A stretch of 64,000 nucleotides of DNA. Source: Bacteroides fragilis. Its GTDB lineage: Bacteria; Bacteroidota; Bacteroidia; Bacteroidales; DTGW01. The notes beneath the pieces were generated by a model. That model was given only the letters and a program-made list of their open reading frames with translations. It was not told the origin of the DNA and searched no databases. The stretch is taken from contig CAMDBI010000002.1 in NCBI GenBank assembly GCA_945889005.1, positions 83,734-147,733 on the forward strand. Direction: 5' to 3'. The translations under genes were made by a program, and so were the position numbers. Below are positions 1 through 9,539 of the stretch, piece by piece. The stretch's first letter is position 1; each line of letters begins with the position of its first letter.

Positions 1-840
1 TACATAATTGCTCAATTCTTCGAGAGACATATCGCCTTGGCTAGTTTTTAGGGCTTTTAGCAAATAATAGGTAAACATACCATGCCCCTTTTCTTCGTAC
101 GGTAGGGCTGTTTGCGATTCGCTGGTTGCAGTTAGCACAAGCAAGTTGCCTTGTTTTACTTCATTATTTTTGGGCTTTATTTTTGCAGCACGAGCCGACA
201 CCAAACCTTGCTTACGACCACCACCGCTAAAACAAGCATCTAAAAACACGACCACTTTTTTCGAAGGGTATTCGGTAAGTTTGTCGTACAACTCCTGAGT
301 TTTAATGGCATATTTAATATCGGCACCACTAACATCGACAGGCATAATGTAGGCTTCTTTGGTTGCTTCTTCTGGCAAACCATGACCGGCATAATAGACA
401 TACACTTCGGCCTGACCATCGAGGTTTTTTATAATGTTATTAAATTTGTCGATGGCACTGCGCATCTCGACCAACTTGGCATTGATAAGCAACACGGCAT
501 TTTCGTCGGGTACACCAAGTATTTTTGTGGCATATTCTTTAAACACACTTGCATCGTTTTGGGCAAACTCTACATCGGCTTCTTTGTCTATGCCTTTTTG
601 AAACGAACTATAATCTTGATTGCCAATTATTAGGGCGTAGCGGTCGACGTTGGGCTTTGCCACCCGAGGAATATCCATATCGACATCCGATACCGTAGCC
701 GTTGCATAAGCAAGCGATGCTTGTCCCGATGTTGCTTTCTTGGGCGGCAAATTCACTTTTACATATTCGCTTTCGCCTGTTTTTTGTGCTATAGTCGAAA
801 GACTAATAAGCACAAATACCAACAAATAAATTACTTTCAT
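1..840 (-). CDS. Exported caspase-fold (peptidase C14) protein, partial
   Basis: The reading frame is open to the window edge; 280 residues are visible. A Sec signal peptide (MKVIYLLVFVLISLSTIAQ) precedes a linker and then a caspase-like p20 domain from about residue 70 (RYALIIGNQDY). The catalytic pair is visible as His in YYAGHG and Cys in FLDACFSGGG, and both motifs are intact. Caspase-fold proteins cleave after basic or acidic residues; substrate and specificity cannot be read here. It starts 18 bp after the Kelch lipoprotein gene and is the last visible gene of the operon beginning at 4565. Because the signal peptide places it outside the cytoplasm, a classic cytosolic cell-death role is less likely. 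The C-terminus lies beyond base 1. Confidence 0.85.
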   Translation of the reverse strand, partial: MKVIYLLVFVLISLSTIAQKTGESEYVKVNLPPKKATSGQASLAYATATVSDVDMDIPRVAKPNVDRYALIIGNQDYSSFQKGIDKEADVEFAQNDASVFKEYATKILGVPDENAVLLINAKLVEMRSAIDKFNNIIKNLDGQAEVYVYYAGHGLPEEATKEAYIMPVDVSGADIKYAIKTQELYDKLTEYPSKKVVVFLDACFSGGGRKQGLVSARAAKIKPKNNEVKQGNLLVLTATSESQTALPYEEKGHGMFTYYLLKALKTSQGDMSLEELSNYV

Positions 841-858
841 GTTCTTATGTTTTAGGGG

Positions 859-2835
859 TTATCTAAAATTGGTTTTATACACGTCATAATAAAAGTCCTC
901 TGGAGTTGGACTTACAGTATTCAGATAATAAAAATCTGACCCGATTTCGAATTTTGTGGGATACCTCATTAAAGTGTAAAAAGATATAATTGTACTTCCA
1001 ATTTTTTTATACAAATTGCTCCCGTCGAAGGTATATTCGATTGTTCCTGTAGTATTTCCCAATATAAGTGCCAGCCCGTTATTATCGGTAATAATTTCTC
1101 CTGGCGAACCACTATATGTAAGATATTTAAGAACTGTACTCCATTTATTATCATCGGGATTATATTTAAGCATACTATAAAAAGTTTTTGAACCGTAACC
1201 TCCATAAATATATCCGGTGTCTTTCAATGCAAAAGCAGAATTAACATTGCTCCTGGGTTCCGGTAAATCGGCTATACGCTCCCAATTGTTCGTTGATTTT
1301 ACATATTTGTATACTATTGATGAAGGGGAACTTGTACTATTCTCTTCCTGGATATAAGGAATATCTTTAACAACAAACCAAAAACCATAATATGTAGAGG
1401 GAAAGTCGGCTACAGATGTCCAATTAGAACCATCGAACAAATAATGTTTACTATTATCTGAATTGTGCATAGCCAAAACATAGTTTGAGGTAGAAATAAA
1501 AGTATATTTTAAATCATTCCAATAATTACCTGCATAGAAACCAACGGGAAAAGATGGATTTAATATTTTCTCCCATGAATCTGATAAAGGAGTATATTTA
1601 TATAAGCTAAAAGTATTGTCGCTATTTTTATAAATCATATATCCAAATCCTTTACAGCTAAAACCTGCCAACATATAACTTCCAGGGCAACTCAGTTTGC
1701 TCATTTTAGTTTCGTAATCCCTGCCATCTAACTTTAAATCGGCAAGTGTCCAACTATATGATTTATTATTACCAGAAATTCTTTTGTCATAAACATCTTT
1801 TGTTAAAAGAAAGCCAGAAAGTTCAATTTTATTTGTTTTTGACAACTCGCTGTACTGATAATACTTTGTTTCATAATTATTTAATTGAAATTTAACTGAA
1901 TCTGTTTTAGGCAATTGACTTGGATTATAACTAATTTCGAGAGATGGCCTGAACCCATTGTTGGTTAACTGCTTAAGTTTGAATATGGGTTCAATGGCAA
2001 TTGTGTCAAATATTTTTAATGAAAAATTCAAATTGTTATTTTGACTATTATTTGAAATCAAAAATGTATCAACAGGCTCATTGATAACAACATTCCCTTG
2101 TTTATTTTTAGGTATTATAATCTGATTATTGTTTCCTTGTATAAAGTGTAAATAAAACTGTTCATTTTGCATCCAATTAAGAGATTTCGTATTGTAATAT
2201 AACTTAACTGAAGAGTATGATTCATGCTTAATAGAATCAATATATGTTGCAAAATAACTTTCAGGGAATTGAATAGAGAACAATTCTTGAGCAAAACTAG
2301 TCCCATATTCATAAGATTTTGATTTATACGAAATATATAAATCATATTGTTTTTTTGAAATTTCTAAAAGAGGCATTTCTATAATTGGTTTTTGCTTCGT
2401 AAATTCCATTTTCCAATCCCCTCTATATGTATATGTTATAAAACCATCAATACTTGTTGTACCAAACCCACTTTCATGAATTCCCATACTTGATCCAAAT
2501 AAAACTTTATCAACTAAATCACTATAGTATACATCACTATAATTAATATCATAATAAGAACCATCATATTGTATTTGTTCATTAAAGGGAGTCAAAAACA
2601 ACTTTGCATCTTCCCCAACAAGTACCTTCGTTGCATCGAAACGCAAAATAATAGTATCGTTTCTTTTAAACCACTTGATGCTGACTTTATTTTTTTCTAA
2701 ATCAATATAGCTACTCGATTCACTATCGAACGGATTATCCCTTTCGGGTTTGAGCTCTTTGTCAATTGTTTCGCATGAGTAAAGTATACTTATCAAACTC
2801 AGGAGAAATGCTATTTTAGATTTCATTTTTTTCAT
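859..2835 (-). CDS. Kelch-repeat-like outer-envelope lipoprotein
   Basis: The 658-residue product begins with a lipoprotein signal peptide ending in a lipobox (SILYSC, Cys about residue 21), so it should be lipid-anchored in the envelope. The N-terminal half is beta-rich and unrecognised. The C-terminal third carries Kelch-like blades, with repeated patterns such as NNWERIADLPEPR and DNKWSTVL and paired Gly-Tyr motifs (GYIYGGYGS), suggesting a beta-propeller for protein or glycan contacts. Two ATGs (2835, 2826) are possible starts. The gene is 12 bp downstream of the DUF5683-like gene and 18 bp upstream of the caspase gene, so they are probably cotranscribed. It seems more AT-rich and poorer in TCGA-type codons than its neighbours, which may hint at later acquisition. 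Function unknown. Confidence 0.7.
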   Translation of the reverse strand: MKKMKSKIAFLLSLISILYSCETIDKELKPERDNPFDSESSSYIDLEKNKVSIKWFKRNDTIILRFDATKVLVGEDAKLFLTPFNEQIQYDGSYYDINYSDVYYSDLVDKVLFGSSMGIHESGFGTTSIDGFITYTYRGDWKMEFTKQKPIIEMPLLEISKKQYDLYISYKSKSYEYGTSFAQELFSIQFPESYFATYIDSIKHESYSSVKLYYNTKSLNWMQNEQFYLHFIQGNNNQIIIPKNKQGNVVINEPVDTFLISNNSQNNNLNFSLKIFDTIAIEPIFKLKQLTNNGFRPSLEISYNPSQLPKTDSVKFQLNNYETKYYQYSELSKTNKIELSGFLLTKDVYDKRISGNNKSYSWTLADLKLDGRDYETKMSKLSCPGSYMLAGFSCKGFGYMIYKNSDNTFSLYKYTPLSDSWEKILNPSFPVGFYAGNYWNDLKYTFISTSNYVLAMHNSDNSKHYLFDGSNWTSVADFPSTYYGFWFVVKDIPYIQEENSTSSPSSIVYKYVKSTNNWERIADLPEPRSNVNSAFALKDTGYIYGGYGSKTFYSMLKYNPDDNKWSTVLKYLTYSGSPGEIITDNNGLALILGNTTGTIEYTFDGSNLYKKIGSTIISFYTLMRYPTKFEIGSDFYYLNTVSPTPEDFYYDVYKTNFR

Positions 2836-2847
2836 TTTTGTAATGGT

Positions 2848-3606
2848 TTAAAAATTATAATTCCATACCAATTGACCACCTTTGAACTGGTTTGGAGCCA
2901 TGTAAAAAACAGATTGCTTCTGGGGGTGTTTTTCGAAGCGTTTTTTGTAATAGGGGTGCTTCCGCTTGTTCATCGCCCCTTTGATAGAGACAAAGAGAAT
3001 GTCGCCCACATAAATACCGGCTGCGGCAAACATCAAGTACTTTGTGTTTTGGTAATACTGCAGGTCTTGCTTGTATGCAGCGTCTAAAGCAGACTGGTCG
3101 TAACTTTCAATACTGTTATATTCCCTCCCAATCATTTCGGAATTGGCAAATGCACCCCATGCAGTTCCCAAAAAGCTAATATGAGTTAACCAAGGTTGCC
3201 AACGGTTTTTCACTACAAAGTAGTCGCCCAAGCCCGGCAGCAATGCCGATAGAAATGCAGCCCTGGGTCTGCCAAGGTACTTTATTCTTTTACCCTTTTC
3301 AACTTCAATCTCAGCTTTCAGATTGCCCGAAAGACCGTCGATATCCTGATAGAGATCCCACACTATTTTCAAATCTTTACCGGCAACTATATCGCTACCC
3401 ACATCGCCACTCAGGGCAAATGGTGTAATTTTTGTGGTACTTTGGAAAGATATTTTTACATTATAAAGCCTTTTGGTGCTGTATTTGTCTATGTCGTAAT
3501 GTACTACAACTTTATCGCCTTCTATACCGAGCTTCACATTTGTCACTTTTTGGGCACCGGCATACCCAAAAGCAAAGAGAAGTATAAATTTTAATAGTGT
3601 TCTCAT
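2848..3606 (-). CDS. DUF5683-like membrane protein
   Basis: This product is about 252 residues. A signal peptide (LLKFILLFAFGYAGAQ) is followed by a beta-sandwich-like region (residues ~20-100) and then a membrane-associated segment with ALLPGLGDYFVVKNRW. That resembles the 'LPGLGQ'-type motif of small Bacteroidota membrane proteins such as DUF5683. Two hydrophobic helices follow (LTHISFLGTAWGAFAN and LMFAAAGIYVGDILFV). I chose the ATG at 3606, which overlaps the upstream TGA as TGATG, over the TTG one codon earlier. Overlap with the DUF4384-like gene implies translational coupling. Family assignment is from memory of motif appearance; function unknown. Confidence 0.6.
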   Translation of the reverse strand: MRTLLKFILLFAFGYAGAQKVTNVKLGIEGDKVVVHYDIDKYSTKRLYNVKISFQSTTKITPFALSGDVGSDIVAGKDLKIVWDLYQDIDGLSGNLKAEIEVEKGKRIKYLGRPRAAFLSALLPGLGDYFVVKNRWQPWLTHISFLGTAWGAFANSEMIGREYNSIESYDQSALDAAYKQDLQYYQNTKYLMFAAAGIYVGDILFVSIKGAMNKRKHPYYKKRFEKHPQKQSVFYMAPNQFKGGQLVWNYNF

Positions 3607-4565
3607 CAATTATTGCGTTTTCTTATTGTGATATCAAAATTTTTTAGTGCTATCTGTGTTTTTTTGTAACTGCGGTTTTGCATCAGCCATTTCTGAAATT
3701 CTTCAGAAGGTAACGATTTGGGAGCTGCATAGTTTGCAATCTGCTCATCTTTGCTCAAAATCGACTGATTGGTATTATCGAGTCGTGGTTTTGCAAGTGG
3801 TTTTTCTGAGAAAATTATAAAACAGCGGTTCAAATCTTCTTGTTTCTCTGCTCCTAATTGATAGGTATCTATAGTAAAATTGAGCTTTTCAATATTATGA
3901 TTTTTAGTAGAGTTCGAAAAGAAAATATATTCAGCATCGGCTTTTACCCAAAAGCCGCCTTCCTGTTCAGTTGGCATATCGCGATAGGGCAAAAGGCACT
4001 GTGCATTTGTCCCATCGTCGAGGTATATCCACAAATAACCACTTACGGGACTGTTGAAATAAAAATAAAAATCGTCTCCGTCATTAAATTCGGTTGTTTT
4101 GCATTTTTTTGAATCGCAAACTAATGGATAGGCATCGAATTGAATTGGAGGCGCTACAAGTTCCTTTGCTTTTATCTCAATTGTACAAATCATAAAACGC
4201 ACTTTTAGCGTGTCTTTGCCCGAAATTATTGGTTTAATTGTTGTTTGATATTTTTCTGATACAACTTCGAGCACTTCGCCATTTACAGCATGGTTTGAAA
4301 TGAAATTGTAAACACTTTTAGACTCTAAAAGCTTGTTGTTTTGTGAATTGGATATGTAAGTTGAACTACCATCGACAACTATAGTTCCAAAAGCAGCTTC
4401 AAGAGCAGCAATTGATGCTTGTTCTTTGGCAAGTTTTTTAGTTCGATCTTCCGATAAACTTATGGGAAATTCGACTTCTCCAGCTCCTGAGCTTTTTACA
4501 ATCTGCTGAGCTTTTAAAGTATTGCAAAAAAACAAGAATAGTAAAATATATTTAATAACTTCCAT
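3606..4565 (-). CDS. DUF4384-like exported protein
   Basis: The 319-residue product has a signal peptide (YILLFLFFCNTLKAQ) and then a domain reminiscent of LPP20-type proteins (SGAGEVEF, repeated alanines in KLAKEQASIAALEAAFG). The second half looks like DUF4384, with FNDGDDFYFYFNSPVSGYLW followed by IYLDDG and LLPYRDMP. In many bacteria DUF4384 is fused or linked to caspase-fold peptidases, which agrees with the caspase gene at the end of this operon. It is the first gene of the operon, with a TAnnTTTG box about 30 bp upstream. A paralogue with the same architecture lies at 41117-41953. The role is unknown. Confidence 0.6.
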   Translation of the reverse strand: MEVIKYILLFLFFCNTLKAQQIVKSSGAGEVEFPISLSEDRTKKLAKEQASIAALEAAFGTIVVDGSSTYISNSQNNKLLESKSVYNFISNHAVNGEVLEVVSEKYQTTIKPIISGKDTLKVRFMICTIEIKAKELVAPPIQFDAYPLVCDSKKCKTTEFNDGDDFYFYFNSPVSGYLWIYLDDGTNAQCLLPYRDMPTEQEGGFWVKADAEYIFFSNSTKNHNIEKLNFTIDTYQLGAEKQEDLNRCFIIFSEKPLAKPRLDNTNQSILSKDEQIANYAAPKSLPSEEFQKWLMQNRSYKKTQIALKNFDITIRKRNN

Positions 4566-4594
4566 AGGCTATACAGTTAATGGGCTGTTTGTTA

Positions 4595-4602
4595 CAAAAT
4601 TA
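4595..4602 (-). promoter_or_regulatory. Putative -7 box of the caspase operon
   Basis: On the minus strand the sequence reads TAATTTTG, matching the Bacteroidota -7 consensus TAnnTTTG, about 30 bp before the ATG at 4565. No convincing -33 element was seen. Confidence 0.4.
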
Positions 4603-4663
4603 ATTATTTAATTGAATTTAAAAAACTTGCTTAATATTTTAGAATAAGAAAAAACACAAAAAA

Positions 4664-4699
4664 GCCGCTAATCAGCATTTTTCTCTGCTTCTTAGCGGC
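4664..4699 (-). terminator. Rho-independent terminator after carboxynorspermidine synthase
   Basis: An 8-bp perfect stem (GCCGCTAA at 4664-4671 with TTAGCGGC at 4692-4699), extended inward by GC pairs, is followed on the minus strand by a run of six T. It lies 14 bp past the stop codon at 4713, between two minus-strand units. Confidence 0.75.
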
Positions 4700-4712
4700 C
4701 TTACTTTATTTT

Positions 4713-5906
4713 TTATAGTTCCAAATCTATATTATGTTTTTCGACCCATGGCAAGCCATATTTGTTGAGGTCGGCCATAAACGGATCGGGATCAAACTCC
4801 TCGACATTAAACACCCCGGGCTTTTTCCACTTTCCTTCCATAAACATTTTGGCGCCAATCATAGCTGGCACACCAGTTGTGTAACTTACGGCTTGTGTAC
4901 CAGTTTCTTTATAAGCTACTTCATGGCTACAGTTATTGTATACATAGTAGGTCTTTTCTTTTCCGTCTTTGAGTCCTTTTATACGACAACCGATAGAAGT
5001 CCAGCCGGTATAATTTTCGCCCAAATCGCCGGGGTTAGGCAATACAGCTTTTAGAAATTGTATAGGTATTATTTCCACTCCATTGTACATAACCGGATCG
5101 ATACGAGACATTCCAATATTTTGAATCACTCGAAGGTGTGTAAGATATTCCTGTCCAAAGGTCATCCAAAAACGTGCACGTTTGAGAGTTGGGTAGTTTT
5201 TGACCAACGACTCCAATTCTTCGTGGTAAATAACATACGATTCTTTGGGCCCAATTTCGGGGTAATTGATGGGTTGGTGTATTTCGTGAGGATTTGTTTC
5301 GATCCACTGTCCGTTTTCCCAATACTTGCCTCGCTGAGTTACCTCACGAATATTGATTTCGGGGTTAAAATTTGTTGCAAATGCTTTTCCATGGTCGCCT
5401 GCATTGCAATCGACTATATCGAGATATTGTATTTCGTCGAAATGATGCTTGGCAGCATAGGCTGTAAACACACCCGAAACTCCCGGATCGAAACCACAAC
5501 CAAGAATGGCTGTTATACCGGCATTTTTGAACTTTTCTTGGTAAGCCCATTGCCAACTGTATTGGAATTTGGCTTCATCTTTTGGCTCGTAATTGGCGGT
5601 ATCCAGATAGCTGGTTTTTGTTTCCAAACAGGCATCCATAATGGTAAGGTCTTGGTAGGGAAGCGCCACATTTACAACAAGGTCTGGCTTATGAGCTTTT
5701 ATTAGCTCAACCAACTGAGGCACATTGTCGGCATCGACCGATGCTGTTTTAATACGATTGCCGCCTATAGCTTGTGCAATGGCATCGCATTTCGATTTTG
5801 TGCGACTTGCCAACACCACTTCCGTAAATACTTCAGGCAATTGAGCAATTTTGTGTGCCACTACGGTTCCCACACCGCCTGCTCCTATTATCAGAACTTT
5901 TCCCAT
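4713..5906 (-). CDS. Carboxynorspermidine synthase (saccharopine dehydrogenase family)
   Basis: The 397-residue product starts with a Rossmann dinucleotide-binding motif (VLIIGAGGVGTVVAHKIA) and has the length and motifs of carboxynorspermidine dehydrogenase. These include ILGCGFDPGVSGVF, where the lysine-pathway enzyme has a comparable GxDPG segment, and CSHEVAYKETGTQAVSYTTG near the C-terminus. The enzyme condenses aspartate semialdehyde with diaminopropane or putrescine using NADPH, giving carboxynorspermidine or carboxyspermidine in the alternative polyamine pathway found in Bacteroidota and Vibrio. The decarboxylase partner is not in the window. Saccharopine dehydrogenase itself is the alternative reading but is less likely in this lineage. 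It is a single-gene unit with its own terminator. Confidence 0.8.
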   Translation of the reverse strand: MGKVLIIGAGGVGTVVAHKIAQLPEVFTEVVLASRTKSKCDAIAQAIGGNRIKTASVDADNVPQLVELIKAHKPDLVVNVALPYQDLTIMDACLETKTSYLDTANYEPKDEAKFQYSWQWAYQEKFKNAGITAILGCGFDPGVSGVFTAYAAKHHFDEIQYLDIVDCNAGDHGKAFATNFNPEINIREVTQRGKYWENGQWIETNPHEIHQPINYPEIGPKESYVIYHEELESLVKNYPTLKRARFWMTFGQEYLTHLRVIQNIGMSRIDPVMYNGVEIIPIQFLKAVLPNPGDLGENYTGWTSIGCRIKGLKDGKEKTYYVYNNCSHEVAYKETGTQAVSYTTGVPAMIGAKMFMEGKWKKPGVFNVEEFDPDPFMADLNKYGLPWVEKHNIDLEL

Positions 5907-6024
5907 TTTTTATTTCCTTTTAGCTATTTTACTAATGAAAAACTTTATAAAAATAATGCGAACAAAGATAAAGATCATTAATTTAAAATGAATTTTTCAG
6001 TTTACAAATTTTGTTCAACAAATT

Positions 6025-7773
6025 TTAATGTATACACTCTGGTATACTAACATAAAAACGGCTTCCTTGAACAGGATCGCTCTCTGCCCATATTTTACCA
6101 TTATGGCGCGAAACAAAATCTTTGCAAAGCACAAGTCCCAGTCCACTACCAGTCTCATTAGCGGTACCGTTCTTAGATCGCACTTTGCCCAAAACAAATA
6201 TTTTCTTTATCATTTCGGGCGATATACCTATTCCTTTATCAATAACCGAAAGTTTTACAGCTCCTTCTTCTTTTGCACATTCAATATCTACGATACCTCC
6301 GGCATAACTAAACTTTATGGCATTCGATATTAAATTTCGTATTACCGATGCTAGCATATTTTTGTCCACAACCAATATATTGCCCAATTCACAATGGTTT
6401 TTTATACTTATACTTTTTTCTAATGCTATGGGCTGAAGTAGCTTTACAGCCTGAGCAACCAAAAGGTTTAAATCGACAGGTTCAGGATCAAATTTAATTG
6501 TACCCTTTTGGCTTTGAGACCACAACAAAATATTTTCAAGCAATTTTGCCGAATTGGACGACCCTTCTTTGATAAGTTTAATGGCATTTTGTCTATACTC
6601 GTCGGTCTGAATCGAATAATCGGCATATAGCATATCGGACAATAACGCTATATTGCCAATAGGACCTCGCAAGTCATGACCTAAAATTGAAATAAATTTC
6701 TCGCGTGTTGCCAATAAATCTCTTAGTTTCTCTTCATTTTGAAGCAATTTTATTTCATAATTTTTTCTTTTTGTAAAATCGTGAATGAGCAATGTATTGC
6801 CAATTTGCTCATTGTTTTTACTATTTATACTATTTATCCTAATGCTATAGTATTTCTTGTCGTTTTCGACAGGCACTTCCAATTCAAAACTTTTATTTTC
6901 ATTTAATCTCGTAACAATATCGGGGTAGGTTTTAAACACTTCATTTAAAGGCTTACCTATCGAATCGTGGTCTAAATGATTAAAAATACTAATTGCCGCT
7001 TTATTGAAATTGATTACTCGCCATTTTTCATCACAAATAATTACGCCATCGTCGAGACTTTCAAATACGCTTTCGAGTGCCAAAGGTTTAAAGTCTCCAA
7101 ACTTGAAACGAAACATAGACCATGCCCATATAATTCCGACAAACGAATATGAAAATGGTATAATATCGATACCAAAAGGACTATTGCCTGTAAGATAAAT
7201 TAAATACGTTACCCAAACAATCATAGAACTTCCTAGCATTACAATTGCTTGTAAACGAAGTATTTTTTGGTGACTTATAGCCATTTTTACAAACGCTACA
7301 ACCAACACCGTATATGAAATAGTCAAAACTATTTGATGCACCCAATACCATGGCCCTTTAATTGTATCTAAAATATAGAGCGAACCTTGTTGTACAAGTT
7401 TTATTTCTTTGTAAAACAATCCAAATATTGGATTTGTATAAAGAAAAAATAAAGTTGCTAAACTAATTGAAAGAAGGATTACCTTTATTCGCCAATTAAA
7501 CAAATCGCTCTTCCCAATGTATTCATAAGTAAAATTAACTACCAAAAAAGGAATAAAAGCAATACCAAAGTATTCTATTTTGACCCAAAAAAGAACATCT
7601 ACTAAGGTAGTAGAATTTAGCTCAAACCCATAACCCAACGAATACAAAGTGTTTGACAACAATATAAAACCAATTGCTCGCCCAACAGGAGTATTAAATC
7701 TGTACAAAAAAATAAATGCTAAAAAACCATTTAGCATAGCAATTGCAAAAAGAATGACAAAGAAAAAGTTCAT
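6025..7773 (-). CDS. Sensor histidine kinase, 7TM N-terminus plus PAS
   Basis: The 582-residue product starts at the ATG at 7773; the longer frame starts with TTG and adds 24 residues of no clear value. Seven hydrophobic helices fill residues 1-220, resembling the 7TM histidine-kinase N-terminal domain. A PAS domain follows (DGVIICDEKWRVINFNKAA). The dimerisation/phosphoacceptor region has the H-box SILGHDLRGPIGNIALL. The ATPase domain shows an N-box (NLISNAIKFS), G1 (DKGIGIS) and G2 (GSGLGLVLCK). All catalytic motifs look intact. No receiver domain or response-regulator gene is adjacent, so it is an orphan kinase. The ligand cannot be inferred. Confidence 0.85.
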   Translation of the reverse strand: MNFFFVILFAIAMLNGFLAFIFLYRFNTPVGRAIGFILLSNTLYSLGYGFELNSTTLVDVLFWVKIEYFGIAFIPFLVVNFTYEYIGKSDLFNWRIKVILLSISLATLFFLYTNPIFGLFYKEIKLVQQGSLYILDTIKGPWYWVHQIVLTISYTVLVVAFVKMAISHQKILRLQAIVMLGSSMIVWVTYLIYLTGNSPFGIDIIPFSYSFVGIIWAWSMFRFKFGDFKPLALESVFESLDDGVIICDEKWRVINFNKAAISIFNHLDHDSIGKPLNEVFKTYPDIVTRLNENKSFELEVPVENDKKYYSIRINSINSKNNEQIGNTLLIHDFTKRKNYEIKLLQNEEKLRDLLATREKFISILGHDLRGPIGNIALLSDMLYADYSIQTDEYRQNAIKLIKEGSSNSAKLLENILLWSQSQKGTIKFDPEPVDLNLLVAQAVKLLQPIALEKSISIKNHCELGNILVVDKNMLASVIRNLISNAIKFSYAGGIVDIECAKEEGAVKLSVIDKGIGISPEMIKKIFVLGKVRSKNGTANETGSGLGLVLCKDFVSRHNGKIWAESDPVQGSRFYVSIPECIH

Positions 7774-7914
7774 AGAGCTTACTTTCTGATTAAAATTCGC
7801 AATAAAGGTAATAGAAATACAATAAATAATCCGATTTTTCACCAATCAAACATTTCAACAAAAAGCATTTTATCTTTACACTAAATAAATATTTTTTTAG
7901 AAACAAAAAAATAT

Positions 7915-7922
7915 TAACTTTG
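7915..7922 (+). promoter_or_regulatory. Putative -7 box for tRNA-Leu
   Basis: TAACTTTG matches TAnnTTTG and ends 18 bp before the mature tRNA 5' end, which suits a short leader. An A/T-rich tract lies upstream without a clear -33 TTTG. Confidence 0.55.
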
Positions 7923-7940
7923 CGCTTCGATTTTCGGAAA

Positions 7941-8022
7941 GCGGATGTGTCGTAATTGGTAGCCGAGCCAGACTTAGGATCTGGTGCTGTAAGGCGTGGG
8001 GGTTCGAGTCCCTTCATCCGCA
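7941..8022 (+). tRNA. tRNA-Leu (anticodon UAG)
   Basis: The 7-bp acceptor stem GCGGATG/CATCCGC is perfect. The anticodon stem CCAGA/TCTGG encloses loop CTTAGGA with anticodon TAG, reading CUA and probably other CUN leucine codons. A long class II variable arm follows, as expected for leucine. The T-arm is GGGGG-TTCGAGT-CCCTT with two G-U pairs. The discriminator base is A, and the 3' CCA is not encoded. Confidence 0.95.
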
Positions 8023-8167
8023 CATAATTTTTTTACTTCAATATTTGAACGTGTTCAGGATTTATTGTAAAAATTCTTTTTGTTCTGTATCAGTGTTTTC
8101 AACTGACTTCCTGAATAGCTTTTTTCCTATAAATAATCAATTATATTATTTTTAAATATTTCGTAAA

Positions 8168-9526
8168 ATGAATATTACAAAGACGAACAGCAACGATTTA
8201 ACCGCAGTTATTAGCCTGCAAGTAGTAAAAGCCGACTATCAACCCAATGTCGATAAAGCACTTAAAGATTATCGTAAAAAAGCGAATATCCACGGCTTCC
8301 GTGCAGGTATGGCTCCAATGGGAATGATCCAAAAAATGTATGGTAAACACGTGTTGCTCGACGAAATCAACAAACTCGTTAGCGAATCGCTCAACAATTA
8401 TATTCAAGATAACAAAATCAAATTATTAGGCGAACCTCTTCCCAAAAACGACCAGGAACCTATCGATTTCGATACACAAAGCGATTTTACCATCTCTTTC
8501 GAAATTGGCCTTTCGCCCGAAGTGTCTGTTGAACCTAGCTCAAAAGACAAAGTAACGTTCTTCAATATCGAAATCACCAACGAAATGCTATCGAAAACCA
8601 AAGACAACCACGCCCGTCGATTTGGTAGCTTTGTCGAAAAAAGCGAAATAGCCGGAAACGAAATGCTTAAAGGCGCAATTGCCCAAATAGATGCAAAAGG
8701 CAACTTAATCGAAAATGGCATTGCAGTTGAAGAAGCTTCTATATACTTAGACCTTTCGAAAGACGAATCGGAAACTAAAAAGTTTATTGGAGCGAAAAAG
8801 GGCGAAAAAGTTAACTTCGATATTAAAAAAGCATTCCCTAATGATTTCGAAGTGTCCAATATTCTAAAAATCGAAAAAGACAAGGTAGCCGAAATTGAAG
8901 GCAATTTCCAATTCGAAATAGGCGCAATTTCTAAATTCATAAATGCCGAATACAACAAAGACCTTTTCGACAAAATATATGGTACCGAAAACACCATCGA
9001 AACCGAAGCTCAATTCGACGAAAAAATAAATGCTGAAATAAAAGTAAGTTTAGACGACAACGCCAATTACAAGTTCTTAATCGATACCAAAGAATATTTT
9101 ATTAAAAAAGCTGAAATAAAAGTTCCTTCCGACTTTCTCAAACGTTGGTTGAAATACGCTAACGAAGGTAAAATAACCGACGAACAAATCGAAAAAGAAT
9201 TCGACATGTTCGAAAACGACCTCAAATGGCAATTGATTCGAACCAAACTCATCGAAAAAGCTGGTATTAAAGTTGAAGAAACCGAAGTGATCGATTATGC
9301 CAAAAAAATTGCCCTTTCGCAATTCCAAAATTATGGCATCATGAACATCCCCGACGAATATTTGAACAACTATGCTGCCGATATGTTAAAGAAAGAAGGA
9401 GAAGTTCGCCGAATTATGGAACGAGTTGCCGACGATAAAGTTTTGGCTTTTATAAAAGAAAATATAACTTTACAAGAAAAGAGCATCAGCATCGAAGAAT
9501 TCAACAAATTTTTCGACAAACACTAA
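8168..9526 (+). CDS. tig: Trigger factor
   Basis: The 452-residue product has the ribosome-binding N-terminal domain, with GFRAGMAPMGMIQKMYG at the position of the GFRxGKxP signature; here the lysine is replaced by Met-Ala. The degenerate PPIase region (residues ~150-250) and helical chaperone arms follow. Trigger factor binds near the exit tunnel and shields nascent chains. Length is typical for Bacteroidota. It lies 13 bp upstream of clpP, giving the common tig-clpP-clpX order, probably one operon. The altered signature loop is usual enough in Bacteroidota that I do not read it as loss of function. Confidence 0.95.
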   Translation: MNITKTNSNDLTAVISLQVVKADYQPNVDKALKDYRKKANIHGFRAGMAPMGMIQKMYGKHVLLDEINKLVSESLNNYIQDNKIKLLGEPLPKNDQEPIDFDTQSDFTISFEIGLSPEVSVEPSSKDKVTFFNIEITNEMLSKTKDNHARRFGSFVEKSEIAGNEMLKGAIAQIDAKGNLIENGIAVEEASIYLDLSKDESETKKFIGAKKGEKVNFDIKKAFPNDFEVSNILKIEKDKVAEIEGNFQFEIGAISKFINAEYNKDLFDKIYGTENTIETEAQFDEKINAEIKVSLDDNANYKFLIDTKEYFIKKAEIKVPSDFLKRWLKYANEGKITDEQIEKEFDMFENDLKWQLIRTKLIEKAGIKVEETEVIDYAKKIALSQFQNYGIMNIPDEYLNNYAADMLKKEGEVRRIMERVADDKVLAFIKENITLQEKSISIEEFNKFFDKH

Positions 9527-9539
9527 AAAACAAAAAATC

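Noticed and set aside
5058..5705. 215-residue plus-strand open frame
   Set aside because: It is fully antisense to carboxynorspermidine synthase and has no recognisable motif; a shadow frame.
8404..8997. 197-residue minus-strand open frame
   Set aside because: Antisense to trigger factor; its Ser/Phe-rich composition comes from the complementary Glu/Lys codons.
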